Part shown: in pieces, positions 1 through 7,550 of the stretch
Layout: every line of letters begins with the position of its first letter
Position numbering within the stretch: the stretch's first letter is position 1
Assembly: GCA_001557035.1 (NCBI GenBank)
Contig: LSKJ01000837.1
Location: forward strand, 1-18,098
Direction: 5' to 3'
Length of the DNA stretch: 18,098 nt
Origin: Rhodospirillaceae bacterium CCH5-H10
GTDB lineage: Bacteria > Pseudomonadota > Alphaproteobacteria > Reyranellales > Reyranellaceae
The notes under the pieces: model-generated
What the model saw: the letters and a program-made list of their open reading frames with translations, nothing else
Databases searched by the model: none
Told to the model about the DNA's origin: nothing
Program-made: the position numbers and the translations under genes

Positions 1-371
1 GCCTGGCTCTCCTCGGATCGGCGCGTATGGGTGGGAAGAAGTGCCGCGATCCTGCCGAGCAGGGACAGCTCGCCAGCCGGCGTGCCCGCCCGTGCCCGAA
101 TGGCCGGGCCGAACTTGCGCATGAACAGCACGGTCGCCCCCTCGCAGGCATCGTAGGCGGTCTTCCAGTCCCAGGCGCCGGCCGCATCGGACCCGCCGAA
201 GGCGCACTCCATGGCTGCGCGCAGTGCAACCGCACCGATGCGGCTACCACGCTCGAGGTGACTGAGAAGAAGGTGGGCTGCCGCGGCAATGGCGGCGGAA
301 GGGTCCGCAGGAGCGCTGGCGGACGAGCGTAGCGCAGCGGGAGCCGCCGCCGAGAGCAAGACATTCGACAT
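1..371 (-). CDS. Strawberry-notch-like helicase/methylase protein, N-terminal part (runs off window)
   Basis: An open frame runs from the ATG at 369-371 leftward past position 1 with no stop, giving about 123 residues. It starts MSNVLLSAAAPAALRSS and holds the stretches HLLLSHLERG, AFGGSDAAGAWDWKTAYD, LFMRKFGP and LPTHTRRSEESQ. From memory these match the N-terminus of the large strawberry-notch NTP-hydrolase/methyltransferase proteins of alphaproteobacterial plasmids and integrative elements; that family assignment is recall, not a search. The catalytic parts would lie outside the window. A GAGG sits about 8 bases upstream of the ATG, supporting this start. It follows the ParB gene on the same strand, but an intrinsic terminator at 501-528 separates the two, so it probably has its own promoter in the short gap 372-500. 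These proteins are found with ParB in mobile-element backbones; their exact role is unclear. Confidence 0.72.
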   Translation of the reverse strand, partial: MSNVLLSAAAPAALRSSASAPADPSAAIAAAAHLLLSHLERGSRIGAVALRAAMECAFGGSDAAGAWDWKTAYDACEGATVLFMRKFGPAIRARAGTPAGELSLLGRIAALLPTHTRRSEESQ

Positions 372-500
372 GGAAGAGACCTCGGGAGAGCGGGAACGGT
401 CCGAACCGGAAGGCGCTCTCTCTGGACCCCGCCGGCTCATCCCGTCCCGGCCGTCCTCTTCCTCTCGCCTTGCGCTTCGAAACTGCGGAACGTCTCAATG

Positions 501-528
501 GAAAAAGCCCGGCACGGCGGCCGGGCTT
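501..528 (-). terminator. Intrinsic terminator after the ParB gene
   Basis: A 9-bp perfect inverted repeat (505-513 AAGCCCGGC, 520-528 GCCGGGCTT) with a 6-base loop. Read on the minus strand the stem ends in TT followed by TTT then C, the classical GC stem plus U-tract. It lies 56 bases beyond the stop of the minus-strand ParB gene and before the strawberry-notch gene, so it probably ends the ParB transcript. Confidence 0.8.
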
Positions 529-583
529 ATCCAACGATGGGCGGCAAGAACGCGGGACGGGCAACGCCACACGCGGTGTCGAG

Positions 584-2710
584 CTATGCAGCGGCGATGG
601 CAGTGGGCTCGGCCTCGTCCGTCACGGCGTCCTGCCCTTTTCCGTCAGCGAGGAAAGCGGGAAGCTCCTCGGTCGACTCGGCAGGTGTGTCCGACATGTT
701 CGCGCTGTCGTCGAGCCTCAGCGGATCGGGGAGCCAGCCCGTGCCGTCGAGCAGCCGCTCGGCCTCCTTCGCCATCTCGGCCTTCTTGAGATGGTCGATG
801 AGCTGGGCAGCCTGGTCGCCCTTTGCTTCCCGCACTGCTTCAAGAATGCGAGGCTTGGTGACACGGCCGAGATAGTTGTCGACCGTCGGTCGCCAGCCGG
901 CCTCGACCATGTCGAGACCGACGGCACGAGCGAGCCGGTCGGCCTGGGCGATGCGCTGCTGCACGCCGTGCGCCGAGACACTCGGCCCACCGTAGCGGTC
1001 GCCCTTCTCGTAGAGAGCGTTCACGCCGAACGAGACGCAATGCGCCAGCAGCGCAGCGCGGCGGCCGCCGTCAAGGGCGGCGAGCCAGTCCCACAGCGCG
1101 TGGTCGTCCTTGGGCAGCTCGGCCTTCCAGGCATTGTGCCGGGCGGCGACTGCCTTGGCCGAGGTGCTGTCCTTCAAACCGACCGCCTGGGCAGGGAAGA
1201 ACACATGCCGCACCGAGGCGTCCAGGCAGGCGCCGGGAGCGCTGTGCTGGAAGGTGTCGAGGCAAAGCTTGTGCAGCAGCGCCGTGAAGGCGACCTGCGG
1301 GTTGTTCGCCACCGCGTCCCGCAGCGCGAGGGTGCGATGAGCCGTCAGCTCGCTCACGAGCCGCTCCGGCAACGGCTTGATCGCATCGTCGTCGCCGTCG
1401 CCTTCGTCCTCGGGTTGTCCGCTTCCCATGGTGATAACGGTACGCTGGCCCGGAACGACAAGGGCCCTCTCATCCGCTCCGCCGATCTCGCCTCCTGCCG
1501 GATCTTCGCGGCCCGCCGGCGCCGGCTCGTCCTCCGGCCGGACATAGCCGCGATCGGCAGCGAGGTGTCCGTCTGCGTCGATACTGACAAACACACCCGC
1601 ACGCGCGATCTCGGCCGGCTCGTAGCGAACCGGACGGCTGTCGAGGGCGGTAAGCGCTTCCTCTATCTCGCCCAGCCGCGCGTCGACCTCGTCCGGCAGC
1701 TCGTCGGCACCTTCGTACTCGCTTTCGAGTTTGGCCTGCTCGGCGGTCAGAGCGTCGAACGTCGCCTGTTCGTCAGGCGTGAGCTCGACCTCCACCCCGT
1801 CGAGCCGCCGAAGATGCCGGGCATGGGCATACTGGAAATCGACGGCCACCTCGATCCATTTCCAGCCTTGGGTGGCGATCTTCTCGGCTTCGGCCGCCAG
1901 CTTCTCAGCGGCCAGGCGATCGAGCAGGGCTACGTCCTGCAGCCAGCCGCCTCCGTCCTCCTCGAACAGGTCGCGCAGGACCACGCCGTCCGCTGCCTCG
2001 TAAGCATCGAGACCGACAAACTGCGCACGGCGGTCCGACGCGCGCACGGCGCTCTCGGTGAGCTGGCGGCGGATCAGGTAAGGCTCCTTGTTGTAGGACT
2101 GCTGCAGCGCCTCCCAGACCTGCTCCTGCCGGGCATGGTCGCTCGTAACGGTGAACGCAATGAGCTGCTCCAGAGTCATGCCGTCCTCGGCATAGATCCC
2201 GAGCAGCTTCTCGGAGACAGAGGCCAGGCGCAGCCGCTGCTTCACCACGGCGGTCGCGACGAAGAATCGGGCGGCGATCTCCTCCTCGCCCGCTCCTTGG
2301 TCTCGCAGGGTCTTGAAGGCCCGGAACTGGTCCAGCGGATGCAGGGCGGCACGCTGGACATTCTCCGCCAGCGAATCTTCTTCGGCCGTACTCTCGCCCG
2401 TTTGATCACGGACAATGCAGGGGATCGGTGCCGTTTTGGACAGACGCTTATCTTTTACCAGCCGCTCAAGGGCCCGGAAGCGACGGCCGCCGGCCGGGAT
2501 CTCAAACTGGCCGGTCTCGGCGCCCTCGGCATCGAGGACCGGCCGGACATTGAGGCTCTGCAGCAGCCCTCGCCGGGCGATGTCCTCGGCTAGATCCTCG
2601 ACCGAGACGCCGGCCTTCAGGCTCCGGACGTTGGACTGGCTGAGCACCAACCTGTTGAAGGGAATGTCGCGCGAAGCGCTGAGGGTGATCTTCTGAACGG
2701 CCTTTGCCAT
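584..2710 (-). CDS. ParB/RepB/Spo0J-family partition-like protein, large mobile-element type
   Basis: 708 residues from the ATG at 2708-2710, chosen because GGAG lies 8 bases upstream; the frame extends 19 codons further but without a better site. The N-terminal ParB nuclease/CTPase-like domain is clear: VLSQSNVR near 22-29, AGGRRFRAL near 73-81 (equivalent of the GERRxR box) and LAENVQR at 114-120 (equivalent of ENIQR). A helix-turn-helix region follows around 140-165. The remaining 500 or so residues are much longer than a chromosomal ParB (about 300) and include an acidic low-complexity stretch (PEDEGDGDDDA). Proteins of this size and layout are typical of plasmid and ICE backbones, where they are assumed to act in maintenance or regulation. 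No parA is adjacent, so true segregation activity is uncertain. Box II has Gly where canonical ParB has Glu. Confidence 0.85.
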   Translation of the reverse strand: MAKAVQKITLSASRDIPFNRLVLSQSNVRSLKAGVSVEDLAEDIARRGLLQSLNVRPVLDAEGAETGQFEIPAGGRRFRALERLVKDKRLSKTAPIPCIVRDQTGESTAEEDSLAENVQRAALHPLDQFRAFKTLRDQGAGEEEIAARFFVATAVVKQRLRLASVSEKLLGIYAEDGMTLEQLIAFTVTSDHARQEQVWEALQQSYNKEPYLIRRQLTESAVRASDRRAQFVGLDAYEAADGVVLRDLFEEDGGGWLQDVALLDRLAAEKLAAEAEKIATQGWKWIEVAVDFQYAHARHLRRLDGVEVELTPDEQATFDALTAEQAKLESEYEGADELPDEVDARLGEIEEALTALDSRPVRYEPAEIARAGVFVSIDADGHLAADRGYVRPEDEPAPAGREDPAGGEIGGADERALVVPGQRTVITMGSGQPEDEGDGDDDAIKPLPERLVSELTAHRTLALRDAVANNPQVAFTALLHKLCLDTFQHSAPGACLDASVRHVFFPAQAVGLKDSTSAKAVAARHNAWKAELPKDDHALWDWLAALDGGRRAALLAHCVSFGVNALYEKGDRYGGPSVSAHGVQQRIAQADRLARAVGLDMVEAGWRPTVDNYLGRVTKPRILEAVREAKGDQAAQLIDHLKKAEMAKEAERLLDGTGWLPDPLRLDDSANMSDTPAESTEELPAFLADGKGQDAVTDEAEPTAIAAA

Positions 2711-3017
2711 GAGGGATACTCCGTGACGGACCGCCGAGAGACTCTCTCTCGACCTCCAATCCGCCACGAAAACCAGCGCAGCCCTCTTACTCCATCATAT
2801 AGAAGGTAGCTGCGCTCTGCTCGCTGATCGGCGCCCATCCGACATTTGCTGCCGGGATTGCAGGGCGTCTTGGTCAGCGGGAAGACAGTGGCCGGGGCGT
2901 TGACGTCGTTGCCAAGGATGCTCCCGTAGGCCCGATGCCCCCGCTTTCCACATCGATGTGAACAGACGGGGAACGATTCCCGTAGACTCCCACCGGCTGC
3001 ACCCATATTTCGACTAT
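2711..3017. promoter_or_regulatory. Divergent intergenic region between parB and the CBASS operon, with palindromes
   Basis: The 307 bases separate the divergent ParB and patatin genes and should hold both promoters. A perfect 12-bp palindrome, CACATCGATGTG, lies at 2949-2960. An imperfect one (ACGGGGAA, CGA, TTCCCGT, one unpaired G) lies at 2966-2983. Both sit just upstream of the ATG preferred for the phospholipase and are operator-like. On the minus strand TATGAT, within the AT-rich patch near 2790-2800, is a possible -10 for parB, but no good -35 is visible. No convincing plus-strand promoter was found. Assigning any regulator is inference. Confidence 0.35.
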
Positions 3018-3965
3018 ATGAAAGGTGAATACGTCCCCGGCCAGCCATACCGGGTCCTCAGTCTCGATGGCGGTGGCGCCAAGGGTTTTTACACTCTTGG
3101 AGTCCTGAAAGAGATCGAGGCCATGTGCGGCTGCCGTCTCTGGGAGAAGTTCGACCTGGTGTTCGGCACGAGCACTGGGGCGATCATCGCTGCGCTGATC
3201 TGCATCGGGAAGTCCGTGGACGAGATCCACGACCTCTACAAAGAGCATGTCCCGAAGATCATGAAAGCGAAGACGGCCGAGCACAAAACAGCGGCATTGA
3301 AGGAGCTGGGAACCACGGTCTTCGGCGATCTCAAATTCGATGCCGTGAAGACGGCGATCGGCATTGTCGCTACCCGCTGGGTGATCGAGCGGCCGATGAT
3401 CTTCAAGGGCAGCATCACGCAGGCCCACGGACGGACCAGCACGTTTCAGCCGGGGTTCGGGTGCACGATCTCGGATGCAGTGCGGGCCTCGTGCTCTGCC
3501 TATCCGTTCTTCGAGCGGACGACCGTGGTCACGGGCGCGGGCGATCATATCGAGCTGGTCGATGGCGGATACTGCGCCAACAATCCCACGCTCTACGCCA
3601 TCGCGGATGCCCGGCTCGCACTCAAGGTCGCGCCGGAAGACATGCGCGTAGTGAGCGTGGGCGTCGGTGTGTATCCGACACCGAAGCCGCGCATACTGAG
3701 CAAGATGTGGTTCGCTCGGTATTTGCAGAGCGTGCAGCTTCTCCAGAAGACGCTGGAGATCAACACGCAGTCCATGGACCAACTGCGACACATCCTGTTC
3801 AACAAAGAAATCCCGGCCATGATCCGGATCAGCGAGACGTTCGAGCGCCCGGAAATGGCGACCGATCTCTTCGAGCACAATCTGCTTAAGCTCAATCTGT
3901 TGCGTCAGCGTGGCGTCGAGTCCTTCGCCAAGGAAGAGGCGAAGCTCAAAGAATTCCTACTCTAG
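3018..3965 (+). CDS. capV: CapV-like patatin phospholipase, CBASS effector
   Basis: 315 residues from ATG 3018. A GTG at 2958 would add 20 residues but overlaps a perfect palindrome, and neither start has a clear ribosome site. It has all patatin landmarks: glycine-rich oxyanion loop DGGGAKGF (17-24), nucleophile elbow FGTSTG (49-54, Ser52), and the DGG box with catalytic Asp182 (LVDGGYCANNPT). No signal peptide or membrane segment is seen. In CBASS, CapV phospholipases are switched on by a cyclic nucleotide from the partner CD-NTase and degrade membrane phospholipids, killing the infected cell. The CD-NTase gene follows after 9 bases and its ribosome site overlaps this stop codon, so the two are co-translated. 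The activity assignment rests on motifs plus neighbour; the activating nucleotide cannot be read from the sequence. Confidence 0.88.
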   Translation: MKGEYVPGQPYRVLSLDGGGAKGFYTLGVLKEIEAMCGCRLWEKFDLVFGTSTGAIIAALICIGKSVDEIHDLYKEHVPKIMKAKTAEHKTAALKELGTTVFGDLKFDAVKTAIGIVATRWVIERPMIFKGSITQAHGRTSTFQPGFGCTISDAVRASCSAYPFFERTTVVTGAGDHIELVDGGYCANNPTLYAIADARLALKVAPEDMRVVSVGVGVYPTPKPRILSKMWFARYLQSVQLLQKTLEINTQSMDQLRHILFNKEIPAMIRISETFERPEMATDLFEHNLLKLNLLRQRGVESFAKEEAKLKEFLL

Positions 3966-3974
3966 GAGACGACG

Positions 3975-4880
3975 TTGGCGATATCTGAAGATCAACTCAC
4001 AGCCTGGGCCAAGCCGGGAGCGAATGTTGGGTCCGCCGAGACCTACGGCATTATCAAGAATGCGCTCGTAGGCACCGACACAGGCGAACAGAAATTCTCG
4101 GTCTTCCTGCAAGGCTCATACGGCAACTCGACCAACGTCATCCGCGACAGCGATGTCGATGTGGTGGTCCAGCTAGACACGATCCATTACCGCGACACTT
4201 CACGCCTGCCTCCGCCGCAACTCGCCGCCTATAAGCTGGTCTACAAAGATGCGGCGTACACCTACACCGATTTCAAGAAAGCCGTGACGACGCAGCTTAC
4301 GAAGAAGTTCGAGAGCTACATCGTGCCAGGCAAGAAGGCCACGCTCATCAAAGGTGACAATAGCGGCCGGCGTAACGCGGACGTGCTGATCGCGGCGAAG
4401 TTCCGGCGCTACCACGCCTTTCATAGCCTCGGAAATGAGACCTATGACGAGGGCCTGTGCTTCTTCCTTGCCGACGGCACCCGGATCGCCAATTTTCCGG
4501 TGCTGCATGCAGACAACTGCATCGCGAAGAACAAGGATACGGGTGCGTACTTCAAAGACACCGTGCGCATCTTCAAGAACATCCGCAATCACCTCATCGA
4601 CAAGAAGAAGCTCGCGGAAGGCATCGCACCTTCGTATTACATCGAAGGTCTGCTGTGCAGCGCTCCCAATCTGCACTTCGGGACCAACTACGCGACGACG
4701 TTCTACAACGTATTTCAGTGGCTCTGGAATGTGGATCGCACCACGCTCATGTGTGCGCATGGCCTCGACCCATTGCTGGGAGAAGGCTCGCCGACAGCCT
4801 GGCCCGCCCGGAATTGCACCGACTACCTGAGCGCGGTCGCTGAATGCTGGAACAACTGGGGCAAGGCGAGGTGGATCTGA
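3975..4880 (+). CDS. CD-NTase (cGAS/DncV-like nucleotidyltransferase), CBASS signal synthase
   Basis: 301 residues, starting at a TTG (3975) with AGGAG at 3964-3968, six bases upstream and overlapping the stop of the phospholipase gene. The nucleotidyltransferase signature is intact: QGSYGNSTN with Gly47-Ser48, then RDSDVDVVV with metal-binding Asp60 and Asp62, and the third acidic residue Asp136 in RNADVLIAAKFRRY. The length suits the CD-NTase family. These enzymes make cyclic di- or trinucleotides on phage infection, here presumably to activate the upstream phospholipase. No Cap2/Cap3 (E1/E2/JAB) or HORMA/TRIP13 genes are present, so the arrangement is type I (two-gene) CBASS with an added third gene. 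I do not assign a clade or product nucleotide. Confidence 0.88.
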   Translation: MAISEDQLTAWAKPGANVGSAETYGIIKNALVGTDTGEQKFSVFLQGSYGNSTNVIRDSDVDVVVQLDTIHYRDTSRLPPPQLAAYKLVYKDAAYTYTDFKKAVTTQLTKKFESYIVPGKKATLIKGDNSGRRNADVLIAAKFRRYHAFHSLGNETYDEGLCFFLADGTRIANFPVLHADNCIAKNKDTGAYFKDTVRIFKNIRNHLIDKKKLAEGIAPSYYIEGLLCSAPNLHFGTNYATTFYNVFQWLWNVDRTTLMCAHGLDPLLGEGSPTAWPARNCTDYLSAVAECWNNWGKARWI

Positions 4881-5704
4881 TGGGTCGTGGGCCTCAGCGG
4901 GTCGGACGCTGTATATTCTGCGGTCGTGGCGGGCTCTCGAAAGAGCATGTGTTGCCGGACTGGCTTCAAGAGCTATTCCCGCGCTCTTCAACCGATACGC
5001 ATACCGTCGGGTCATTCGACTGGATCAGGATCCCTGAGCACGTGATGCCGATCCAGAACACTGAGCGACGGCAGGGTCAGGCGGGTACGCGCAAGGTCCG
5101 GGTCGTGTGCCGAGCGACCTGCAACAACGGTTGGCTGAGCCGCATGGAAACGGCAACAAAGCCGTTGCTGCTCGATCTCGTGCAGGGGTATTCGCGCACG
5201 CTGACCGTGGCTGATCAAAAACTCCTCGCGACGTGGATCGCGAAAACCGCAATGGTGGCCGAGTTCGTGAAGAAGGACCAAGTCACAGTAGGTCAGGCCA
5301 CGCGCGATCGGTTCTACGCCAATCCCGAGCCCCCGGCGCACTGGAACATCTGGATCGCCTTCTACTCCGGCACTGAATGGCTTGCGGGCAACATTTTCCA
5401 CCACGGCGTCGGTATGTACATGCCGCCGTTGGAGATGATGCCTGGCGTGAAGAACACGCACTACACGGTGATCACGCTTGGCCGTCTCATGTGCATCTGC
5501 ACCGGCTGCGAAGATGAGCGTCAGGAAATCAAACTGGATGCCCGGATGGATCAGGCGGTGCGGCAGCTCTGGCCGGCCATTGGGCGGGATATCGCATGGC
5601 CGCCCGAGCGCAGCATCGATGACCAAGGCGCCCAGCAGGTGACGGGCGCGTTTGGCAAGTGGATGGGAACGGTGGTCCCGACGTTGCGCTCTGCCAGGTC
5701 CTAG
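4880..5704 (+). CDS. HNH-like (treble-clef) protein, third gene of the CBASS operon
   Basis: 274 residues. The start at 4880 overlaps the preceding stop as TGATG and is preceded by GAGGTGG at good spacing; an earlier in-frame ATG at 4844 would overlap the CD-NTase by 37 bases and is less likely. The N-terminus carries CIFCG (Cys11, Cys14), SKEHVLPDWL (Glu22, His23) and CRATCNNGW (Cys77, Cys81), the pattern of zinc-ligand HNH-family proteins of the 'C-x2-C ... EH-x2-P ... CNNGW' kind. The rest (about 90-274) is an unrecognised globular domain with no SAVED or other cyclic-nucleotide sensor that I can see, so it is not a Cap5 effector. The coupling points to a role with CBASS, perhaps as a second effector or accessory factor, but it could be an independent nuclease-like defence gene. 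Whether it cuts nucleic acid is unknown. Confidence 0.7.
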   Translation: MGRGPQRVGRCIFCGRGGLSKEHVLPDWLQELFPRSSTDTHTVGSFDWIRIPEHVMPIQNTERRQGQAGTRKVRVVCRATCNNGWLSRMETATKPLLLDLVQGYSRTLTVADQKLLATWIAKTAMVAEFVKKDQVTVGQATRDRFYANPEPPAHWNIWIAFYSGTEWLAGNIFHHGVGMYMPPLEMMPGVKNTHYTVITLGRLMCICTGCEDERQEIKLDARMDQAVRQLWPAIGRDIAWPPERSIDDQGAQQVTGAFGKWMGTVVPTLRSARS

Positions 5705-5813
5705 CATCGCCAGCTATACATTTTGCGAAGCTAGTTGGTGGGCCAGCGCTTGAGACAGCGACGACACCAGGGGCCACACGGCGCTGCTAAAGGATCGAAC
5801 GTCGCCGGACCCG

Positions 5814-7550
5814 TCACTCGCATTCAGTTTCGAATTTCGCAAGCAACGAAACCGCTAGGTTTGGACCTTCAAAATGCAGGCCGATTTCATCCAGCGGATT
5901 AGCCTCAAGACCTGACTGTGAGCCCCAGTTTAAACTGCTCACGACGACGTGGTCGCTATCCCAAACCAAGAACTTCGCGTGCAGTTGCGGTTCCGGCACG
6001 CCGGTGAGTTTCACAATGCCGTGGAGACGCTCTCGGTGCTTCGTCACATGGCTGCGTTTCACCGGGCCAGAACGGCGCGAATAGTAGATCCGGACGTCAT
6101 TGAGCCGCCGGCCTGCAACCTCGGCGGGATCGAATAGCGCTGGCACCATGTTCGCACCGACTTTGTTCGTACAGCAGACGAACCGTTGTTGCGCTTCGTG
6201 AGCGGCGAGGCGTAACACTCGCTCGTGGTCAGCGGCATGTAGTACCGTCAGTCTGGCGGCGGGCTGCTGCGCGTCTTCGGAAGCCGACAACCGGCTTCTT
6301 TGACGCCGGAGCTCCGACGCCATGAAATGTAACGCTTCGGTGGATCGACTGGCACTGGAGAGTTTAGAGACAATCTCGCGCAACAGATCTAGGCCCTCCG
6401 CGACGGCTAGGGGCTCATTAAGTTCGGCCGAAACTTCGAGGGCCGAGAAAGGTGAGTGGAGCCAGTTACACGAGCCCATGATCACGACTGCCCCATCGCG
6501 GCCATCATCGGCCACGAGGAACTTTGCGTGGCTATGGACGGGATCCCTCTGCACCTGAAGATACCCCCTTGTTTGCCTGGCGGCGGACAAACGAAGAAAA
6601 AGTTCCTGCATCGCCGTGGCGTGCTTGGCGCGATCCAGGGAGGTGCCGAAGAAAAGATGGCATCTGACTCCCCGCCTGCATGCGTCCTCCAGTGACCGCA
6701 CGATACGCTCCCGGCGATCTCGCCCTTTTTCGTCGGACTGCGAGGCCACGAAAGTGGAAAGGACAAAAATGTTAGACTTGGCAGCACCCGCAATCTGTTC
6801 GAAGCGCTGCAGGTGTGCCTCGGCACCTACAACAAGCTGATCCGCGCCAAAGCGGGTCTCGATCGCTACTTGGCGCTCCGACGGCGGGTTGGTGGTTTGC
6901 GGAAGAACGCCGGTCTCGATCGTCACCTTGAGGGCTTCGACGAGCTGATCACTCGCTCCCTGGGGAAAACGGCCCGCTCTGGCCTCGTCGAGATCAAGCA
7001 CAAGGAATCTTGGCTCAAGGAAGGAGCTACTATCCTGGACGCCGCGCAGCCACTCACCTGGCCTGAGCGCGCCGACCATGAACTCGTTGACGCGTTGCTT
7101 CATCGAATATTGCGTCTCTGGGGGCTCGCCTTGGGGGAATTCAATGATCGTGCCTTTGCCAGGAAGCTTGGTGACTGGGATCGTGTCGACGTCCCTAGTC
7201 CTGAAAACAGAAAGTCCGACCTTCTCATAGACGACGCTGATCCCGATTTCGCGATCGGCAGTGCGTTCGGGAAGCGCCCGCCCGGTGCGTATGAAATCGT
7301 GACCAATCCTACTGGCCGACAGAACAGCCTGCGGCAACCGGACCTCGACGAGTCCAAAATCCATAAGCCGGGCGACGGTCGAGCCGACCACTTGCCGCGG
7401 AATCTTTAGGGTCTGCGAGACGTCATTGATAGTTCCCGGGATTCGATCAAGTGACAGCAGGATCATTTCCTCGACCGGACTCCATCCCCAGGTCCGCTGC
7501 ACGATGCCAGGCGCTCTATAGTGCCACGCAGGGATGTAAATGTTGTTCAC
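5814..7550 (-). CDS. mkoB: PLD-family nuclease with N-terminal winged helix, Mokosh MkoB-like
   Basis: 578 residues starting at GTG 7548-7550, which overlaps the upstream helicase stop as GTGA, indicating translational coupling. Two phospholipase-D (HKD) motifs are present: HAKFLVADD with GSCNW from His341, and HAKFLVWD with SSLNW from His524; the second has Ser in place of the usual Gly. Both His-x-Lys-x4-Asp cores are complete, so a catalytic pair can form. Residues about 25-75 (EEMILLSLDRIPGTIND ... LMDFGLVEV) look like a MarR-type winged helix. No signal peptide is seen, so the protein is cytoplasmic and more likely a nuclease than a lipase. PLD proteins paired with a COG1112-type helicase define Mokosh anti-phage systems; the split two-gene form is type I. 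The identification rests on domain pairing recalled from the literature. Confidence 0.75.
   Translation of the reverse strand: MNNIYIPAWHYRAPGIVQRTWGWSPVEEMILLSLDRIPGTINDVSQTLKIPRQVVGSTVARLMDFGLVEVRLPQAVLSASRIGHDFIRTGRALPERTADREIGISVVYEKVGLSVFRTRDVDTIPVTKLPGKGTIIEFPQGEPPETQYSMKQRVNEFMVGALRPGEWLRGVQDSSSFLEPRFLVLDLDEARAGRFPQGASDQLVEALKVTIETGVLPQTTNPPSERQVAIETRFGADQLVVGAEAHLQRFEQIAGAAKSNIFVLSTFVASQSDEKGRDRRERIVRSLEDACRRGVRCHLFFGTSLDRAKHATAMQELFLRLSAARQTRGYLQVQRDPVHSHAKFLVADDGRDGAVVIMGSCNWLHSPFSALEVSAELNEPLAVAEGLDLLREIVSKLSSASRSTEALHFMASELRRQRSRLSASEDAQQPAARLTVLHAADHERVLRLAAHEAQQRFVCCTNKVGANMVPALFDPAEVAGRRLNDVRIYYSRRSGPVKRSHVTKHRERLHGIVKLTGVPEPQLHAKFLVWDSDHVVVSSLNWGSQSGLEANPLDEIGLHFEGPNLAVSLLAKFETECE

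Noticed and set aside
470..2593. A 707-codon plus-strand open frame
   Set aside because: It lies antisense to the well-supported ParB gene, and its translation has no recognisable domain; long antisense frames are common in GC-rich DNA.
2617..3048. A 143-codon minus-strand frame across the parB-capV gap
   Set aside because: Part of it (ILGNDVNAPATVFPLTKTP) looks somewhat protein-like and could be a remnant, but I recognise no family and it runs into the ParB gene out of frame.
2874..3878. A 334-codon minus-strand open frame
   Set aside because: Antisense to the phospholipase gene, whose catalytic motifs are intact; its His/Arg/Asp-rich translation is typical of a shadow frame.
5705..5813. 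Possible bidirectional terminator between the convergent CBASS and Mokosh operons
   Set aside because: Only a bulged GTGGGCC/GGCCAC pairing is visible, without a T-run on either strand.
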